Of a DNA stretch of 24,927 nt, positions 1-8,213 are shown piece after piece (the first letter of the stretch is position 1; every line of letters starts with the position of its first letter). Origin of the DNA: Lachnospiraceae bacterium. Its GTDB lineage: Bacteria; Bacillota; Clostridia; Lachnospirales; Lachnospiraceae. The DNA lies in contig CAAGJU010000228.1 in the NCBI GenBank assembly GCA_900770225.1, forward strand, positions 1 through 24,927, written 5' to 3'. The position numbers and the translations under genes were made by a program. The notes beneath the pieces are model-generated. The model had not been told where the DNA came from, did not search any database, and saw only the letters and a program-made list of their open reading frames with translations.

Positions 1-26
1 GCCACATGAGAGCCCGAGCTGAGGGA

Positions 27-58
27 GGATCGCGGGAGCGCGCAGCGCGTAGCGATCC
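27..58. repeat. GC-rich palindrome, possibly the end of a larger element
   Basis: GGATCGC (27-33) pairs with GCGATCC (52-58), enclosing a second GCGC/GCGC stem. The sequence is cut by the window edge. Its reverse complement shares the word ATCGCTACGCG with the first arm of the cloverleaf element at 9353-9533. That makes relatedness between the two plausible but unproven. Confidence 0.5.
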
Positions 59-190
59 GGTTATCATACTTATGACACCCACATCATTTCAATAAGAAAG
101 AAAAAACAATATACACATATTTTATATATTTACGGTCACTTTTTCAATACTTATACACACGTACCTTCGGTATTGATGATAGCTGATGAT

Positions 191-305
191 AGTTCAGACA
201 CTGTCAGGGTTACGGAACACATGGAGACTCCCAAGCCGAGGACAAGCGAGAGCGTGTCGAGGCTGGAAGTCTCCATGTGTGACAGTGGCGGGCAATGTCA
301 GAACT
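191..305. repeat. Nested inverted repeat, about 115 bp
   Basis: A perfect 12-bp stem (CACATGGAGACT at 218-229 and its complement at 268-279) encloses a shorter AGCC/GGCT stem. It is itself flanked by outer complementary segments, ACTGTC/GACAGT and AGTTC/GAACT. Stems alternate with small internal loops, as in the element at 9353-9533. It lies about 230 bp upstream of lrgA and has no U-tract, so it is not a simple terminator. Confidence 0.6.
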
Positions 306-533
306 GTAACATCGCTGCTGTTGGATTGTTTTTTGCAGAAGTTATGTGATTTGCGATGGAAAACAGAGATTACATTGTGGAATATTGTGCAATTAACGGT
401 GAAAATTCTGCGCTGGCGTGCTATTATCGGTATTGCTGTGCCTGACGACACCATTATTTTTGCCGGCAGCACCAGATAACCTGTGAAAAACCTGAGGCCT
501 GAAAAAACTGGCCCCGACTGGAGGATATGAATC

Positions 534-965
534 ATGAAATATGTCCGACAATTTCTAGTCATTCTTCTTGTTACCTGCGTCGGAGAGATCCTGCATTATC
601 TGCTCCCACTGCCGGTACCTGCCAGTATCTATGGACTTGTTCTCATGCTGGTGCTTCTCATCACACATGTTATACCGCTGGATGCCGTAGAAAAAACCGG
701 TGACCTGCTTGTCGAGGCAATGCCTGTCATGTTCATTCCGGCCGGCGTAGGGCTTCTTGTGTCCTGGACGGACCTGAAAAACATTCTCGTTCCGGTGCTT
801 GTCATTACACCGGGAGTCACACTCATTGTCATGATCGTCACGGGAAAGGTGTCAGATCTGGTTTTACAGAAAACCGGTAAAAAATCAGAAGAGGACGCAG
901 CGCAGGTCCCTGGTATCGAAGAACAGCAGGAAGAAGCGGGGAGGAATGAATCATGGACACGATGA
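534..965 (+). CDS. lrgA: LrgA/CidA family membrane protein
   Basis: This is the small subunit of an LrgAB/CidAB-type membrane system. Such pairs are described as holin-like modulators of murein hydrolase activity and, in several Firmicutes, as pyruvate transporters. The 143-residue product has the usual length and about four hydrophobic segments over residues 1-110. It includes the family-typical LPLPVPASIYGL stretch near residues 24-35 and a charged cytosolic tail. An SD (GGAGG, about 521-525) precedes the ATG. The last 13 bp overlap the lrgB homologue, so translation is probably coupled. No LytTR-type regulator is present in the window. I cannot tell LrgA from CidA by sequence alone. Confidence 0.88.
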   Translation: MKYVRQFLVILLVTCVGEILHYLLPLPVPASIYGLVLMLVLLITHVIPLDAVEKTGDLLVEAMPVMFIPAGVGLLVSWTDLKNILVPVLVITPGVTLIVMIVTGKVSDLVLQKTGKKSEEDAAQVPGIEEQQEEAGRNESWTR

Positions 966-1645
966 TACAGAATTCTGCGACTGTCGGTGTGGTGATCAGT
1001 CTTCTGGCGTATGCATTCGGGGCCTGGCTTCACAGAAAGACCAGATCCAATATCTGCAATCCGCTGCTGATCTCGATTATCCTCGTCATTATTTTTCTGT
1101 GCGTATTCAGGGTTGACTACAACTCTTATCTCAGCAGCGCGCAGTACCTGAGCTATCTGCTGACGCCGGCGACGGTGGCTCTGGCGATTCCGCTGTACCG
1201 GCAGATCGATCTGCTGAAAAAACATCTGTCGGCCATCATTATCGCTGTGGCAGCGGGTGTACTGTCCAGCCTTGCGTCTATCCTTCTGCTCTCGATCCTG
1301 TTCCATCTGACACATGAGCAGTATGTGACGCTTCTGCCCAAATCGATCACGACGGCGATCGGCATGGGCATCAGCGAGGAACTGGGCGGCAATGTGAATA
1401 TTTCCGTCGCCGTGATCATTGTGACCGGCGTTGTCGGCAATATCATCATCGAGCCGGTATGCCATCTGTTCCGGATCAAAAATCCTATTTCAAAGGGCCT
1501 TGCTGCCGGCACGGCTTCTCATGCGATCGGCACGGCAAAAGCGATGGAGATGGGAGAGGTCGAGGGATCTATGAGCAGTCTGGCGATCGTTGTCTCCGGG
1601 CTGATGACGGTAGTGCTCGCTTCTGTTTTTGCGGGTCTGTACTGA
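953..1645 (+). CDS. lrgB: LrgB family membrane protein
   Basis: This is the large partner of the upstream LrgA-like protein and a polytopic inner-membrane protein. Its 230 residues match the family length. Hydrophobic helices run throughout, and the conserved C-terminal region is clear: a KSITTAIGMGISEELGG segment, a GNIIIEP segment and a GTASHAIGTAKAMEMGEVEG segment. Its start codon lies inside the 3' end of lrgA with a GAGG SD at about 940. The ATGAATC sequence between SD and start is the same before both genes, so the two translation-initiation sites look duplicated. A terminator follows 70 bp downstream. Exact transport substrate or lytic role cannot be read from sequence. Confidence 0.9.
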   Translation: MDTMIQNSATVGVVISLLAYAFGAWLHRKTRSNICNPLLISIILVIIFLCVFRVDYNSYLSSAQYLSYLLTPATVALAIPLYRQIDLLKKHLSAIIIAVAAGVLSSLASILLLSILFHLTHEQYVTLLPKSITTAIGMGISEELGGNVNISVAVIIVTGVVGNIIIEPVCHLFRIKNPISKGLAAGTASHAIGTAKAMEMGEVEGSMSSLAIVVSGLMTVVLASVFAGLY

Positions 1646-1715
1646 ATTTCTGTATGGGGTTTTAAAATGAAACAGCGGGAGTCCGGTGTGCAATTCGGAT
1701 ACTCCCTGTCTGGAT

Positions 1716-1762
1716 AAAAAGAAGACAGCTCCGTTTTTGATACGGGATTGTCTTCTTTTTAT
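1716..1762 (+). terminator. Rho-independent terminator after lrgAB
   Basis: An AAGAAGACA...TGTCTTCTT stem with an inner CCGT/ACGG pairing is followed by TTTTTAT. The A-run on the other flank means it could also terminate the convergent degV transcript. Confidence 0.8.
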
Positions 1763-1899
1763 AACGTCTGGTATTTCAGACGGGTAGATTGTACGTTTAT
1801 TGTCTGCTTGTTTCGGTAACATGCTCATGATTCGCGGAAGCAGTGCGCCGGTCTTATGACAGACAATGTGATCCGGCAGAATACGGGATCTGTGCCGTG

Positions 1900-2754
1900 T
1901 TAATGCTGCTCGTAGCCGGCGATGCAGTAGGCGCCGGGGCCGCCGTGTGTGGTGATCACGCTGCCCACGTGAAGCCAGACAAGCTGCTTGAAGCCGAGAG
2001 ATTCTGCTGTTGTGCGCATTACATTCAGCCATTCATCAGTAACTCCCGGAGAGGTGCCGAGGAACAGTACTTCATGGCTGAGATGGTATTTCTCGGTGTA
2101 TTCTTTCATCATTTTGCTGATGACACGTGAAAAAGAACCGCGGTAGCGGTCAACTGCCTTCAGGTAACCGTCGATGACATCGATCAGCGGAACAATGTGC
2201 AGGAGATTGGCGATCAGCGCCTTGGCGTTGGTGCAGCGTCCGCCGGCCTTCAGGAAATCCAGATTCTGAGGAACGAAGCTGACGTGTGTGATATCCCGGA
2301 TACGCAGGGCTTCCTCGGCTGCCATGGTCACATCCCATTCCGGGTGCTGCCGGATCATCCGGGCTGTGTGAATGACGACAGCGCACTGACCTGCCGTACA
2401 CTGTTTCGTGTCGACGAGTGTGACGTAGTCACGGCCTTCGGCGGCCAGCGTCGCATTGGCATACGAAGAAGTGGTGACGGCGGAATATCCCAGATAGAGA
2501 ATCTGCGCGTCAGGCTGTTCGCTGTGTATTCTGTCGAATACAGCAGAAAAATCTGCCGGCATGGCCGCACTTGTCTTCGGCACACGGCCTGTTCTGTTGT
2601 AGAAATCGATAACCTCCTGCGGATCAAAGCTGCCATCATTTCTGGATTCCCCATCAAAAATGACATGCATGGGAACGATCGTTATGTCATATTTTTCAGC
2701 CAGTTCCGGTGAAATATCAGCCCCCGTTTCTGCAACCAATCTGATATTACTCAT
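1900..2754 (-). CDS. DegV family fatty-acid-binding protein
   Basis: DegV (FakB-like) proteins bind a single fatty acid and, with a FakA kinase, deliver acyl-phosphate to phospholipid synthesis. No kinase gene is nearby, as is common for clostridial DegV paralogues. The product is 284 residues, the family norm. It begins with the IRLVAETGADIS motif and contains the PKTSAAMPADF segment around residue 60, equivalent to the lipid-head-contacting TSQPSP region, then a KAGGRCTNAKALIANLLHIVP segment in the C-terminal half. I place the start at 2754, not the upstream ATG, because GGAGG at 2760-2764 (minus strand) is 5 nt before it. It appears monocistronic and converges with lrgAB. Confidence 0.88.
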   Translation of the reverse strand: MSNIRLVAETGADISPELAEKYDITIVPMHVIFDGESRNDGSFDPQEVIDFYNRTGRVPKTSAAMPADFSAVFDRIHSEQPDAQILYLGYSAVTTSSYANATLAAEGRDYVTLVDTKQCTAGQCAVVIHTARMIRQHPEWDVTMAAEEALRIRDITHVSFVPQNLDFLKAGGRCTNAKALIANLLHIVPLIDVIDGYLKAVDRYRGSFSRVISKMMKEYTEKYHLSHEVLFLGTSPGVTDEWLNVMRTTAESLGFKQLVWLHVGSVITTHGGPGAYCIAGYEQH

Positions 2755-3139
2755 AGTATCCTCCGTGTTTTCCACATCAGACTGTCAGCCGCATTCGATC
2801 ATCCCCCGGTGGCCGGTATGACAGACGATGTGATGGTGAGGCAAATCCGCTAAGCGCGTTCTGCCTCGTGAGGCGCGTCGACGGATTTCCCGTCAGTGCC
2901 CGGGCATATGTTTCAGGTCCCCTCGTATGTTCACAGTCTATCATGATATTATTCACAATACCATCTCGGGGAGAAAAATATTCGCATGTGGCGTTTTGAA
3001 AATACGTATAAAAAATACCGCTGCACAGAGCAGTCAGTGCTCTGCAACAGCGGTTTTTCAGATCGTATTATCATTGGTCGGGTAATCGCAATAAACGCGT
3101 TTCAAGAGTTTTGCTTCATTATCGAAATGTTTGCCCGAA
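2755..3139. other. Intergenic region with hairpins
   Basis: No gene is visible in this stretch between aspA and degV, both on the minus strand. It holds an imperfect palindrome at about 2843-2890 (AAATCCG...CGGATTT enclosing GCCTC/GAGGC). A second copy of a 17-bp word found downstream of degV lies at 2818-2834. The aspA terminator is at 3011-3058. The degV promoter should lie here, but I could not fix it. Confidence 0.5.
3011..3058 (-). terminator. Terminator of aspA (bidirectional-looking)
   Basis: A long stem has outer ACCGCTG/CAGCGGT and inner CAGAGCA/TGCTCTG pairs around a GTCA loop. Read on the minus strand it ends in ATTTTTTAT, placing it about 80 nt after the aspA stop. The plus-strand side also ends in TTTTT. 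Confidence 0.8.
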
Positions 3140-4546
3140 TCAGACAGCCTGCTTTTTGGCAGCTGCTGTGCCGGTCATGGCGTATACATCGAGAACCTTA
3201 TTGAGCTGTGCACTGCTCATAAGCCCCTGCTCAAGCACGAGCTCGCGTACGGTGCGGTCTTCGCGTACGGCGCGCTTGGCGATCTCAGCGGATTTCACGT
3301 AGCCGATGTACGGGCTGAGAGCAGTGGCAATGCCGGCGCTGTGCTCGAGAAGCGTGCGGCAGCGCTCGCGGTTTGCCGTGATGCCGGTGATGCAGTTGTC
3401 TGTGAGTGTGGCAACGGCACCGGTCATCGCTGTGATGGATTCAAAAAGGGTGTAGAAGAGCACCGGCTCAAAAGCATTCAGTTCCATCTGGCCTGCCTCA
3501 GCAGCCATCGTGATCGTGGTGTCATGACCTGCCACGAGAAAAGCGACCTGGTTGACAACTTCCGGGATGACCGGATTTACCTTGCCGGGCATGATGGAAG
3601 AACCGTTCTGTTTTGCGGGAAGATTGATTTCCGAAAGACCTGTCTTGGGACCGGAGGAGAGAAGACGGAGATCGTTGCACATCTTGGAAAGGCTGATGGC
3701 GCAGGATTTCAGAGCGCCGGAGATGGCACAGAAGCTGTCGAGATTTTCTGTGGCATCGAACAGGTCATCTGCCTGTGTGAGCGGATAGCCGGTTATTTTT
3801 GCAAGGGTGGGAACGACGTTCAGCCGGTAAAAATCTGTGGTATTGATGGCGGAGCCGATGGCTGTGCCGGCGAGGTTAACGCTGTACATCTCCTCTGACG
3901 TGGAGCGGATGCGGTCATTGATCCTTCTGACCATGCTGGCGTATGCGCCGAATGTCTGGCCGAGACGGATCGGAACGGCATCCTGCAGCTGTGTGCGTCC
4001 CATCTTGATGACATCGTCAAATTCTACTGCTTTGCTGCGGAGCGCTGCCTCCAGACGGTCAAGCTCTTTTTCCAGCGGCTTCAGAAGATCCAGTACGGTG
4101 AGCTTGCCTGCGGTGGGAATCACGTCGTTGGTGGACTGGCTCATGTTGACGTGATCGTTCGGGTGAATCATATCGTAGGCACCCTTTTTGCCTCCCAGGA
4201 TCTCGTTGGCGCGGTTGGCGAGGACTTCATTCATGTTCATGTTTGCGCTGGTTCCGGCGCCGCCCTGGATGGCGTCTACGATGAACTCGCATTCGTGCAT
4301 GCCGTTGATCACTTCATCGGCGGCTGCGAGAATCGCATCCTTTTTTGCTCTGTCGAGGGAACCGGCCTTGCAGTTCGTGATGGCGGCTGCTTTTTTGATC
4401 TGTGCCAGGTTATTCAGGAACACCTGATTCATTTTCTGCCCGGTGATCTGGAAATTTTCTTCTGCTCTGAGTGACTGTACGCCGTAGTATGCTTCTCCGG
4501 GTACTTCTTTCATGCCAATGGAATCCTTTTCCAGACGAGTTTTCAT
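3140..4546 (-). CDS. aspA: Aspartate ammonia-lyase (aspartase)
   Basis: This cytosolic enzyme deaminates L-aspartate to fumarate and ammonia, feeding fumarate into anaerobic metabolism. The 468-residue protein has the three conserved regions of the aspartase/fumarase superfamily: GGAGTSANMN near residues 95-104, HPNDHVNMSQSTND at about 128-141, and the flexible GSSIMPGKVNP loop at 315-325 with catalytic serine near 317. The whole N-terminus (MKTRLEKDSIG...) is aspartase-like rather than class II fumarase-like. The start at 4546 is chosen over the longer ORF because AAGGAGG lies 8 nt upstream. An Lrp/AsnC regulator is transcribed divergently and is the obvious candidate regulator. A terminator follows at 3011-3058. 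Confidence 0.93.
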   Translation of the reverse strand: MKTRLEKDSIGMKEVPGEAYYGVQSLRAEENFQITGQKMNQVFLNNLAQIKKAAAITNCKAGSLDRAKKDAILAAADEVINGMHECEFIVDAIQGGAGTSANMNMNEVLANRANEILGGKKGAYDMIHPNDHVNMSQSTNDVIPTAGKLTVLDLLKPLEKELDRLEAALRSKAVEFDDVIKMGRTQLQDAVPIRLGQTFGAYASMVRRINDRIRSTSEEMYSVNLAGTAIGSAINTTDFYRLNVVPTLAKITGYPLTQADDLFDATENLDSFCAISGALKSCAISLSKMCNDLRLLSSGPKTGLSEINLPAKQNGSSIMPGKVNPVIPEVVNQVAFLVAGHDTTITMAAEAGQMELNAFEPVLFYTLFESITAMTGAVATLTDNCITGITANRERCRTLLEHSAGIATALSPYIGYVKSAEIAKRAVREDRTVRELVLEQGLMSSAQLNKVLDVYAMTGTAAAKKQAV

Positions 4547-4927
4547 GATGTTTGCCTCCTTGAATGTTTGAGATTGTGGATGGACGTCCATGCGGGCGAT
4601 CCATGGAGGTGGAACTGACCGGGCAGTGTAGAAGATCGATCAGCACCATCTGGCTGCTTCGTTTTTGAATCAACACTGACGAGGGTATACTTTTATTCGG
4701 CGGTTGTAAATGTTTTTAACCGAATACGTTAATAATCCATGAAATTCGACAATTCAGCTTAATAAAAATAAGCTTAAAAGGTTTTAACTTTAAAAAATTA
4801 TGTTGCCTGAATTGTGCGTGAAGAGTAGACTGTCTGCAGAGGCAGTGAATGCTGTGAACGGACTGGCTGAATTTACGCATCAAAAGGTGCTTGAAGAATA
4901 AGAAAAAGGAAGGACAGGTGAGGCAGG
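4547..4927. promoter_or_regulatory. aspA / Lrp-type regulator divergent control region
   Basis: This 381-bp AT-rich region carries both promoters. Two inverted repeats stand out: CGGTT-N12-AACCG at 4701-4722 and AGCTTA-N7-TAAGCT at 4756-4774, the latter next to A/T tracts. Lrp/AsnC proteins bind such degenerate AT-rich dyads, so these are candidate operators. I could not assign clean -35/-10 boxes. No additional gene is visible. Confidence 0.45.
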
Positions 4928-5374
4928 ATGGAAGGCGGTAAGCTTGATGCCATCGACAGGAAAATTCTGAGGATGCTGCAGAAGAACGGAAGAACGCCGA
5001 TCAAGGACATTGCGAAGGAAGCTTTTCTCTCGTCGCCGGCGGTTTCCAACCGTATTGAAAAGATGGAAAAAGCGGGTATTATCCGCGGCTATCACGTGGA
5101 GCTCAATCCGTTTCTCTTCGGATATAATATCAAGGCTTTTATTAACCTGGAGATCTCACCGGTACAGAAGAAGGAGTTTTATCCTTTTATCCGTTCTGTT
5201 CCGAATGTCCTGGAGTGCAACTGCGTCACCGGTGAGTATTCGATGCTGATCGAAGTGTTCTTTCAGACGACGCAGCAGCTGGATCACTTCATCAATGAGC
5301 TGCAGCAGTTCGGCAAGACACAGACGCAGATCGTCTTCTCCACATCAGTGGAGCATAGAGATGTGCCCGTATAA
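4928..5374 (+). CDS. Lrp/AsnC family transcriptional regulator
   Basis: This is a feast/famine-type regulator that senses an amino acid and binds DNA as an oligomer. The 148 residues fit the family. An N-terminal winged helix-turn-helix covers residues about 5-60 (LDAIDRKILRMLQKNGRTP, then SSPAVSNRIEKMEKAGII). A RAM/AsnC ligand-binding domain covers about 65-145, with the typical GEYSMLIEV strand. It is divergent from aspA, which suggests aspartate-linked control, an inference from position only. Its stop lies 28 bp from the end of the convergent deaminase gene at 5403. The SD (GAGG) is weak and close to the ATG. Confidence 0.9.
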   Translation: MEGGKLDAIDRKILRMLQKNGRTPIKDIAKEAFLSSPAVSNRIEKMEKAGIIRGYHVELNPFLFGYNIKAFINLEISPVQKKEFYPFIRSVPNVLECNCVTGEYSMLIEVFFQTTQQLDHFINELQQFGKTQTQIVFSTSVEHRDVPV

Positions 5375-5402
5375 GTCCAGTCGCATGCCAGAGGCGGGCT
5401 GC

Positions 5403-7919
5403 TCACCCCCGCCCCTGCCGGTGCGTCTGGTACCAGTCGACGGTATCGACACCGGCCGGAGCGAACAGACGGTTCTTCATCGCCGTGATCTCATCGGCGA
5501 GTGCGTCTTTTCCGCCGCCGAAGATGTGCACATATCCCTCGAGCGAGAGCGCTTTTCTGCGCAGGCTCTGCGCCCTTTCCCACACAAAAATCGCCGCTTT
5601 TCCCTTGCCGTTGCGCGCTTCCTGGATCAGATTTTCCGCGGCGGAGTTGCCGTCGAAGCAGATGACCAGCGACGGGCGGCGCTCGAAGATCTCATAGTTA
5701 AAGCTCTTGTAAATGCCCATGCCCTCGGATTCCGTCGAGATGCGGACAGAGACGTTTTCCTCACGGATCCTGCGGAGCTCCGTCTCTGTGAGACGTGACG
5801 GTGTGATGCAGAAGATGCGGAAGCCCTTTGTGTTGTGGTCGAGCAGATATTTTTCATAGCTGGACATCCGGTAGCCGATGACAAAAAATGCCTCGTCCGG
5901 CGACAAAACCCGGAGCAGCGCGTCCAGCTGCGCGGTGCCTTCCTCTGTCACGCGTGTCGTCCGCCGGGCAGTGTTGAAGCTGCCGCCTGCGAGAACCACA
6001 GGCATGGCGTCCCACGGGAGCTCACGGATCATCGGCGCCAGCGCGGTGTTCGCATCTTCGCGGTACGGGCGGGAGACAAGGAGCTTCTTATCTGAGTGCT
6101 CGTCCATCCGCCAGATCAGGCAGTCGGTGATCGTGCGTCCTGCCAGAATCCTTCGGAAGGCAAAGGATTTACGGCGAAAAGCAGACATAGCGCTTTCTAT
6201 GACCTGTGTGTCTGTGCGCTTCATGGCGGCAACTTCATCATCCGTGAGGTCCAGAAGCTTCTCGAGTGAGAGCTGTTCGTCGATCGAATTGGTGCCGTAG
6301 AGCGCGGCACCGTCTGTTCCCTGCACGCAGGGAATGCCTGCCTTCAGGTAGTGATGGAGCGGATGATCCCGCAGCGAGTTCAGGTTGTTGAGACGCACAT
6401 TGGAGGTCAGCTGGAATTCCAGCACGGCGCCGCTGGAACGCAATTCCTCCAGCAGTGCACGTCCCTTGGCGGAATGGAAGCTGCTCGTGTACAGACCGTG
6501 TCCGATCCGCATCCGCGGCATGGGCTGACCGGGCGCCAGGGCATTTTTTACGCAGGCGATACTGTGCGCCACATTATCCCGGAGACTGTCGTTTTCACCG
6601 GCGTGTATACGGATGACAAAATCAGGATCATCGGCAGCAATCCGCACGATCTCCGTGATGAGCGGCTGAAGACTGCTGATATCATTGATCTCCTCACCGA
6701 CTATGTCGGATCCAGCGACGTAGGGGTCGAGGGCGACGGCGCGGAGGACAGCGATGTTCTGATCGAGGTAGTTCTCGGGCGTCTTCTGGTCCTTGACAAG
6801 CGTGAGCGGAATGCGGCGCATCGCTGCGAGGAAACGGATCATGACGCCTGTCTCGCGGTAGATGGCAGGCATCACCTCGTGTACCTGGGTCAGCATGCGC
6901 AGCGACTCATATTTCTTGACGAGGGTAGTGTCGGAAATCTCGGCATAGGTGATACCCTGATGCTGGTACTGGCGCGCGATCCAGAGCAGGCAGTCCTGAA
7001 AGATCGTATTCTGCCAGTAATTCGGATTTTTCTGGTCGTCCAGCATCTGCAGGAGCGCCTTCCGGACGTCGCGGTCAGGGATACGGTCCACATGTTCAAT
7101 ATCTATTTTGTTTTCAGATTCGATGCCCTTGCAGAAGACATAGCGGTACAGATAGACCTTCTCCAGATTCGTGAAAACGGCCTGACCGTCCTTCAGTACA
7201 GCCAGCGAGATGCGGATCTTCACGATGTTCTCCGCAGCGTGGGAGAGGTTGTGAAGGATCAGATCGGCGAAGTTGATGAAGGTGTTGTCGTTTATTTTTC
7301 TGGCGAGATATTTGCCCGTCAGCGTGGAATCGGCGAACTGCCGGGCCACTTTTTCGCGCTGCGCGCTGATCTCCTTTTCCTGCCGGTTCGAGAGAACGAG
7401 TCCGAGCTTGCGCACGTAGTAGAGAGGATAGCGGATCTGATGTGCGATGCCGAGCGCAATCAGGATGTCCGGCGACAGGTTGCCGTTCATATGCGTGTGC
7501 AGGTCGCTGCGGAATTTATACTGACGGCGGATGTAAGTTTTGAAGATAGTCTTCTCCACGCCGTAGCGGTAGTCCTTGGTCTGGCTCATCAGCGTCTTGG
7601 CGATGGCGGGAACGGACGCCTTGCGCTCGATCCGCCCGTCGGGAAAAATATTGGCGACCTTTGTTCCGCCGAAGCGCAGGATCCACATATCCCGGTTGTC
7701 ACCGTCGATGTACGCCGGGACCTCGCCGCGGATCACCTGCAGGCCCTTGTCGTTGACGGAGAGCGGCAACTGGCAGACCGCGGCGAAATTCCGGATCAGG
7801 TTGCCGGTATGATGATTCGGCGTCTCCATTTCATAGAAGAGACGGTCATTGTCGTCGCGGTACAGATTGATGATCATATCTTTTTCATTATCCAGATAAA
7901 ACCGGCCGAAGCTTTTCAC
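5403..7919 (-). CDS. Large adenosine-deaminase-like protein with C-terminal SLOG-like domain
   Basis: The 838-residue protein is more than twice the length of a normal adenosine deaminase (about 340). Residues 1-130 are an unassigned N-terminal extension. An amidohydrolase-fold deaminase domain spans about 135-600: the metal-binding HxH pair is H141/H143 (DLHTHMNGN), the HAGE motif is H439-E442, the IGHG motif has H474, and a zinc-ligand aspartate is D536 in GTDGA. The usual TDDP motif reads TDGA, so the second aspartate that contacts the purine is missing. Residues about 638-805 resemble a Rossmann-like SLOG (LOG/DprA) domain, with an AGGSFN segment, a YEIFERRPSLVICFDGNSA segment and a conserved A-GKG-A strand. 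A GTG start follows GGAG by 6 nt. It is transcribed alone, divergent from a Fic gene. The enzyme family is clear, but the substrate and the SLOG assignment are inference. A purine-nucleotide or defence role is possible. Confidence 0.8.
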   Translation of the reverse strand: MKSFGRFYLDNEKDMIINLYRDDNDRLFYEMETPNHHTGNLIRNFAAVCQLPLSVNDKGLQVIRGEVPAYIDGDNRDMWILRFGGTKVANIFPDGRIERKASVPAIAKTLMSQTKDYRYGVEKTIFKTYIRRQYKFRSDLHTHMNGNLSPDILIALGIAHQIRYPLYYVRKLGLVLSNRQEKEISAQREKVARQFADSTLTGKYLARKINDNTFINFADLILHNLSHAAENIVKIRISLAVLKDGQAVFTNLEKVYLYRYVFCKGIESENKIDIEHVDRIPDRDVRKALLQMLDDQKNPNYWQNTIFQDCLLWIARQYQHQGITYAEISDTTLVKKYESLRMLTQVHEVMPAIYRETGVMIRFLAAMRRIPLTLVKDQKTPENYLDQNIAVLRAVALDPYVAGSDIVGEEINDISSLQPLITEIVRIAADDPDFVIRIHAGENDSLRDNVAHSIACVKNALAPGQPMPRMRIGHGLYTSSFHSAKGRALLEELRSSGAVLEFQLTSNVRLNNLNSLRDHPLHHYLKAGIPCVQGTDGAALYGTNSIDEQLSLEKLLDLTDDEVAAMKRTDTQVIESAMSAFRRKSFAFRRILAGRTITDCLIWRMDEHSDKKLLVSRPYREDANTALAPMIRELPWDAMPVVLAGGSFNTARRTTRVTEEGTAQLDALLRVLSPDEAFFVIGYRMSSYEKYLLDHNTKGFRIFCITPSRLTETELRRIREENVSVRISTESEGMGIYKSFNYEIFERRPSLVICFDGNSAAENLIQEARNGKGKAAIFVWERAQSLRRKALSLEGYVHIFGGGKDALADEITAMKNRLFAPAGVDTVDWYQTHRQGRG

Positions 7920-8213
7920 AATATCTCCATTCTATGATGTGGGTGTCATTCATAAGTATGAATCTTTGCTGTTATACAAGGATAGTGAAAAAACGATCGT
8001 AATACAAGCTGAAATACAGTACCAGGACATCAATTTTGACATTTTCAGATCGTTAAAGCATGATGTACAATAGCTGCAGGGAAAATGTCTCTGGCTGTCG
8101 TAAAGGCGTTGGGGGTAATCATTGCAATAATCTAAGGTTTGGATGTGATGCAGATGAACATCCGCTTTTGGAAAGACCATCTGTGAAAAGGGTGTTATGA
8201 GGAGGAAATGCTG
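7920..8213. promoter_or_regulatory. Divergent region between deaminase and Fic genes
   Basis: This 294-bp region contains both promoters. A dyad GGATGT-N11-ACATCC lies at 8141-8163, about 40 nt before the Fic SD, and could be an operator. At 7933-7959, inside the deaminase 5' leader, is a copy of the dispersed word TTATGACACC(C/T)A(C/T)ATCAT (minus strand, with a 4-bp internal duplication). No clean sigma-A boxes were found. Confidence 0.4.

Larger units (their letters stand above)
1..533. other. Gene-free leader region with palindromic elements
   Basis: I see no convincing gene here. ORFs on both strands lack family resemblance and are made of repeat sequence. The stretch holds a GC-rich palindrome at 27-58, an AT-rich tract around 85-135, and a nested inverted repeat at 191-305. 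The rest, up to the lrgA ribosome binding site at about 521-526, is unremarkable. I could not identify a confident promoter for the lrgAB pair. Confidence 0.6.

Noticed and set aside
186..479. 97-codon ORF in the leader region
   Set aside because: It runs through a nested palindrome, lacks an SD and family similarity, and is opposed by an equally long antisense ORF.
5392..5416. GGCGGG/CCCGCC hairpin between the Lrp regulator and deaminase gene
   Set aside because: It has no U-tract on either strand and overlaps the deaminase coding end, so it is not called as a terminator.
5403..7919. RADAR system (RdrA/RdrB)
   Set aside because: The deaminase is large like RdrB, but there is no AAA+ ATPase partner in the adjacent genes and the C-terminal SLOG-like domain is not part of the RADAR description I know.
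6351..7937. Long plus-strand ORF (about 528 codons) antisense to the deaminase gene
   Set aside because: It has no family resemblance. The minus-strand frame contains a full set of deaminase motifs and a proper SD, so this is a codon-bias shadow.
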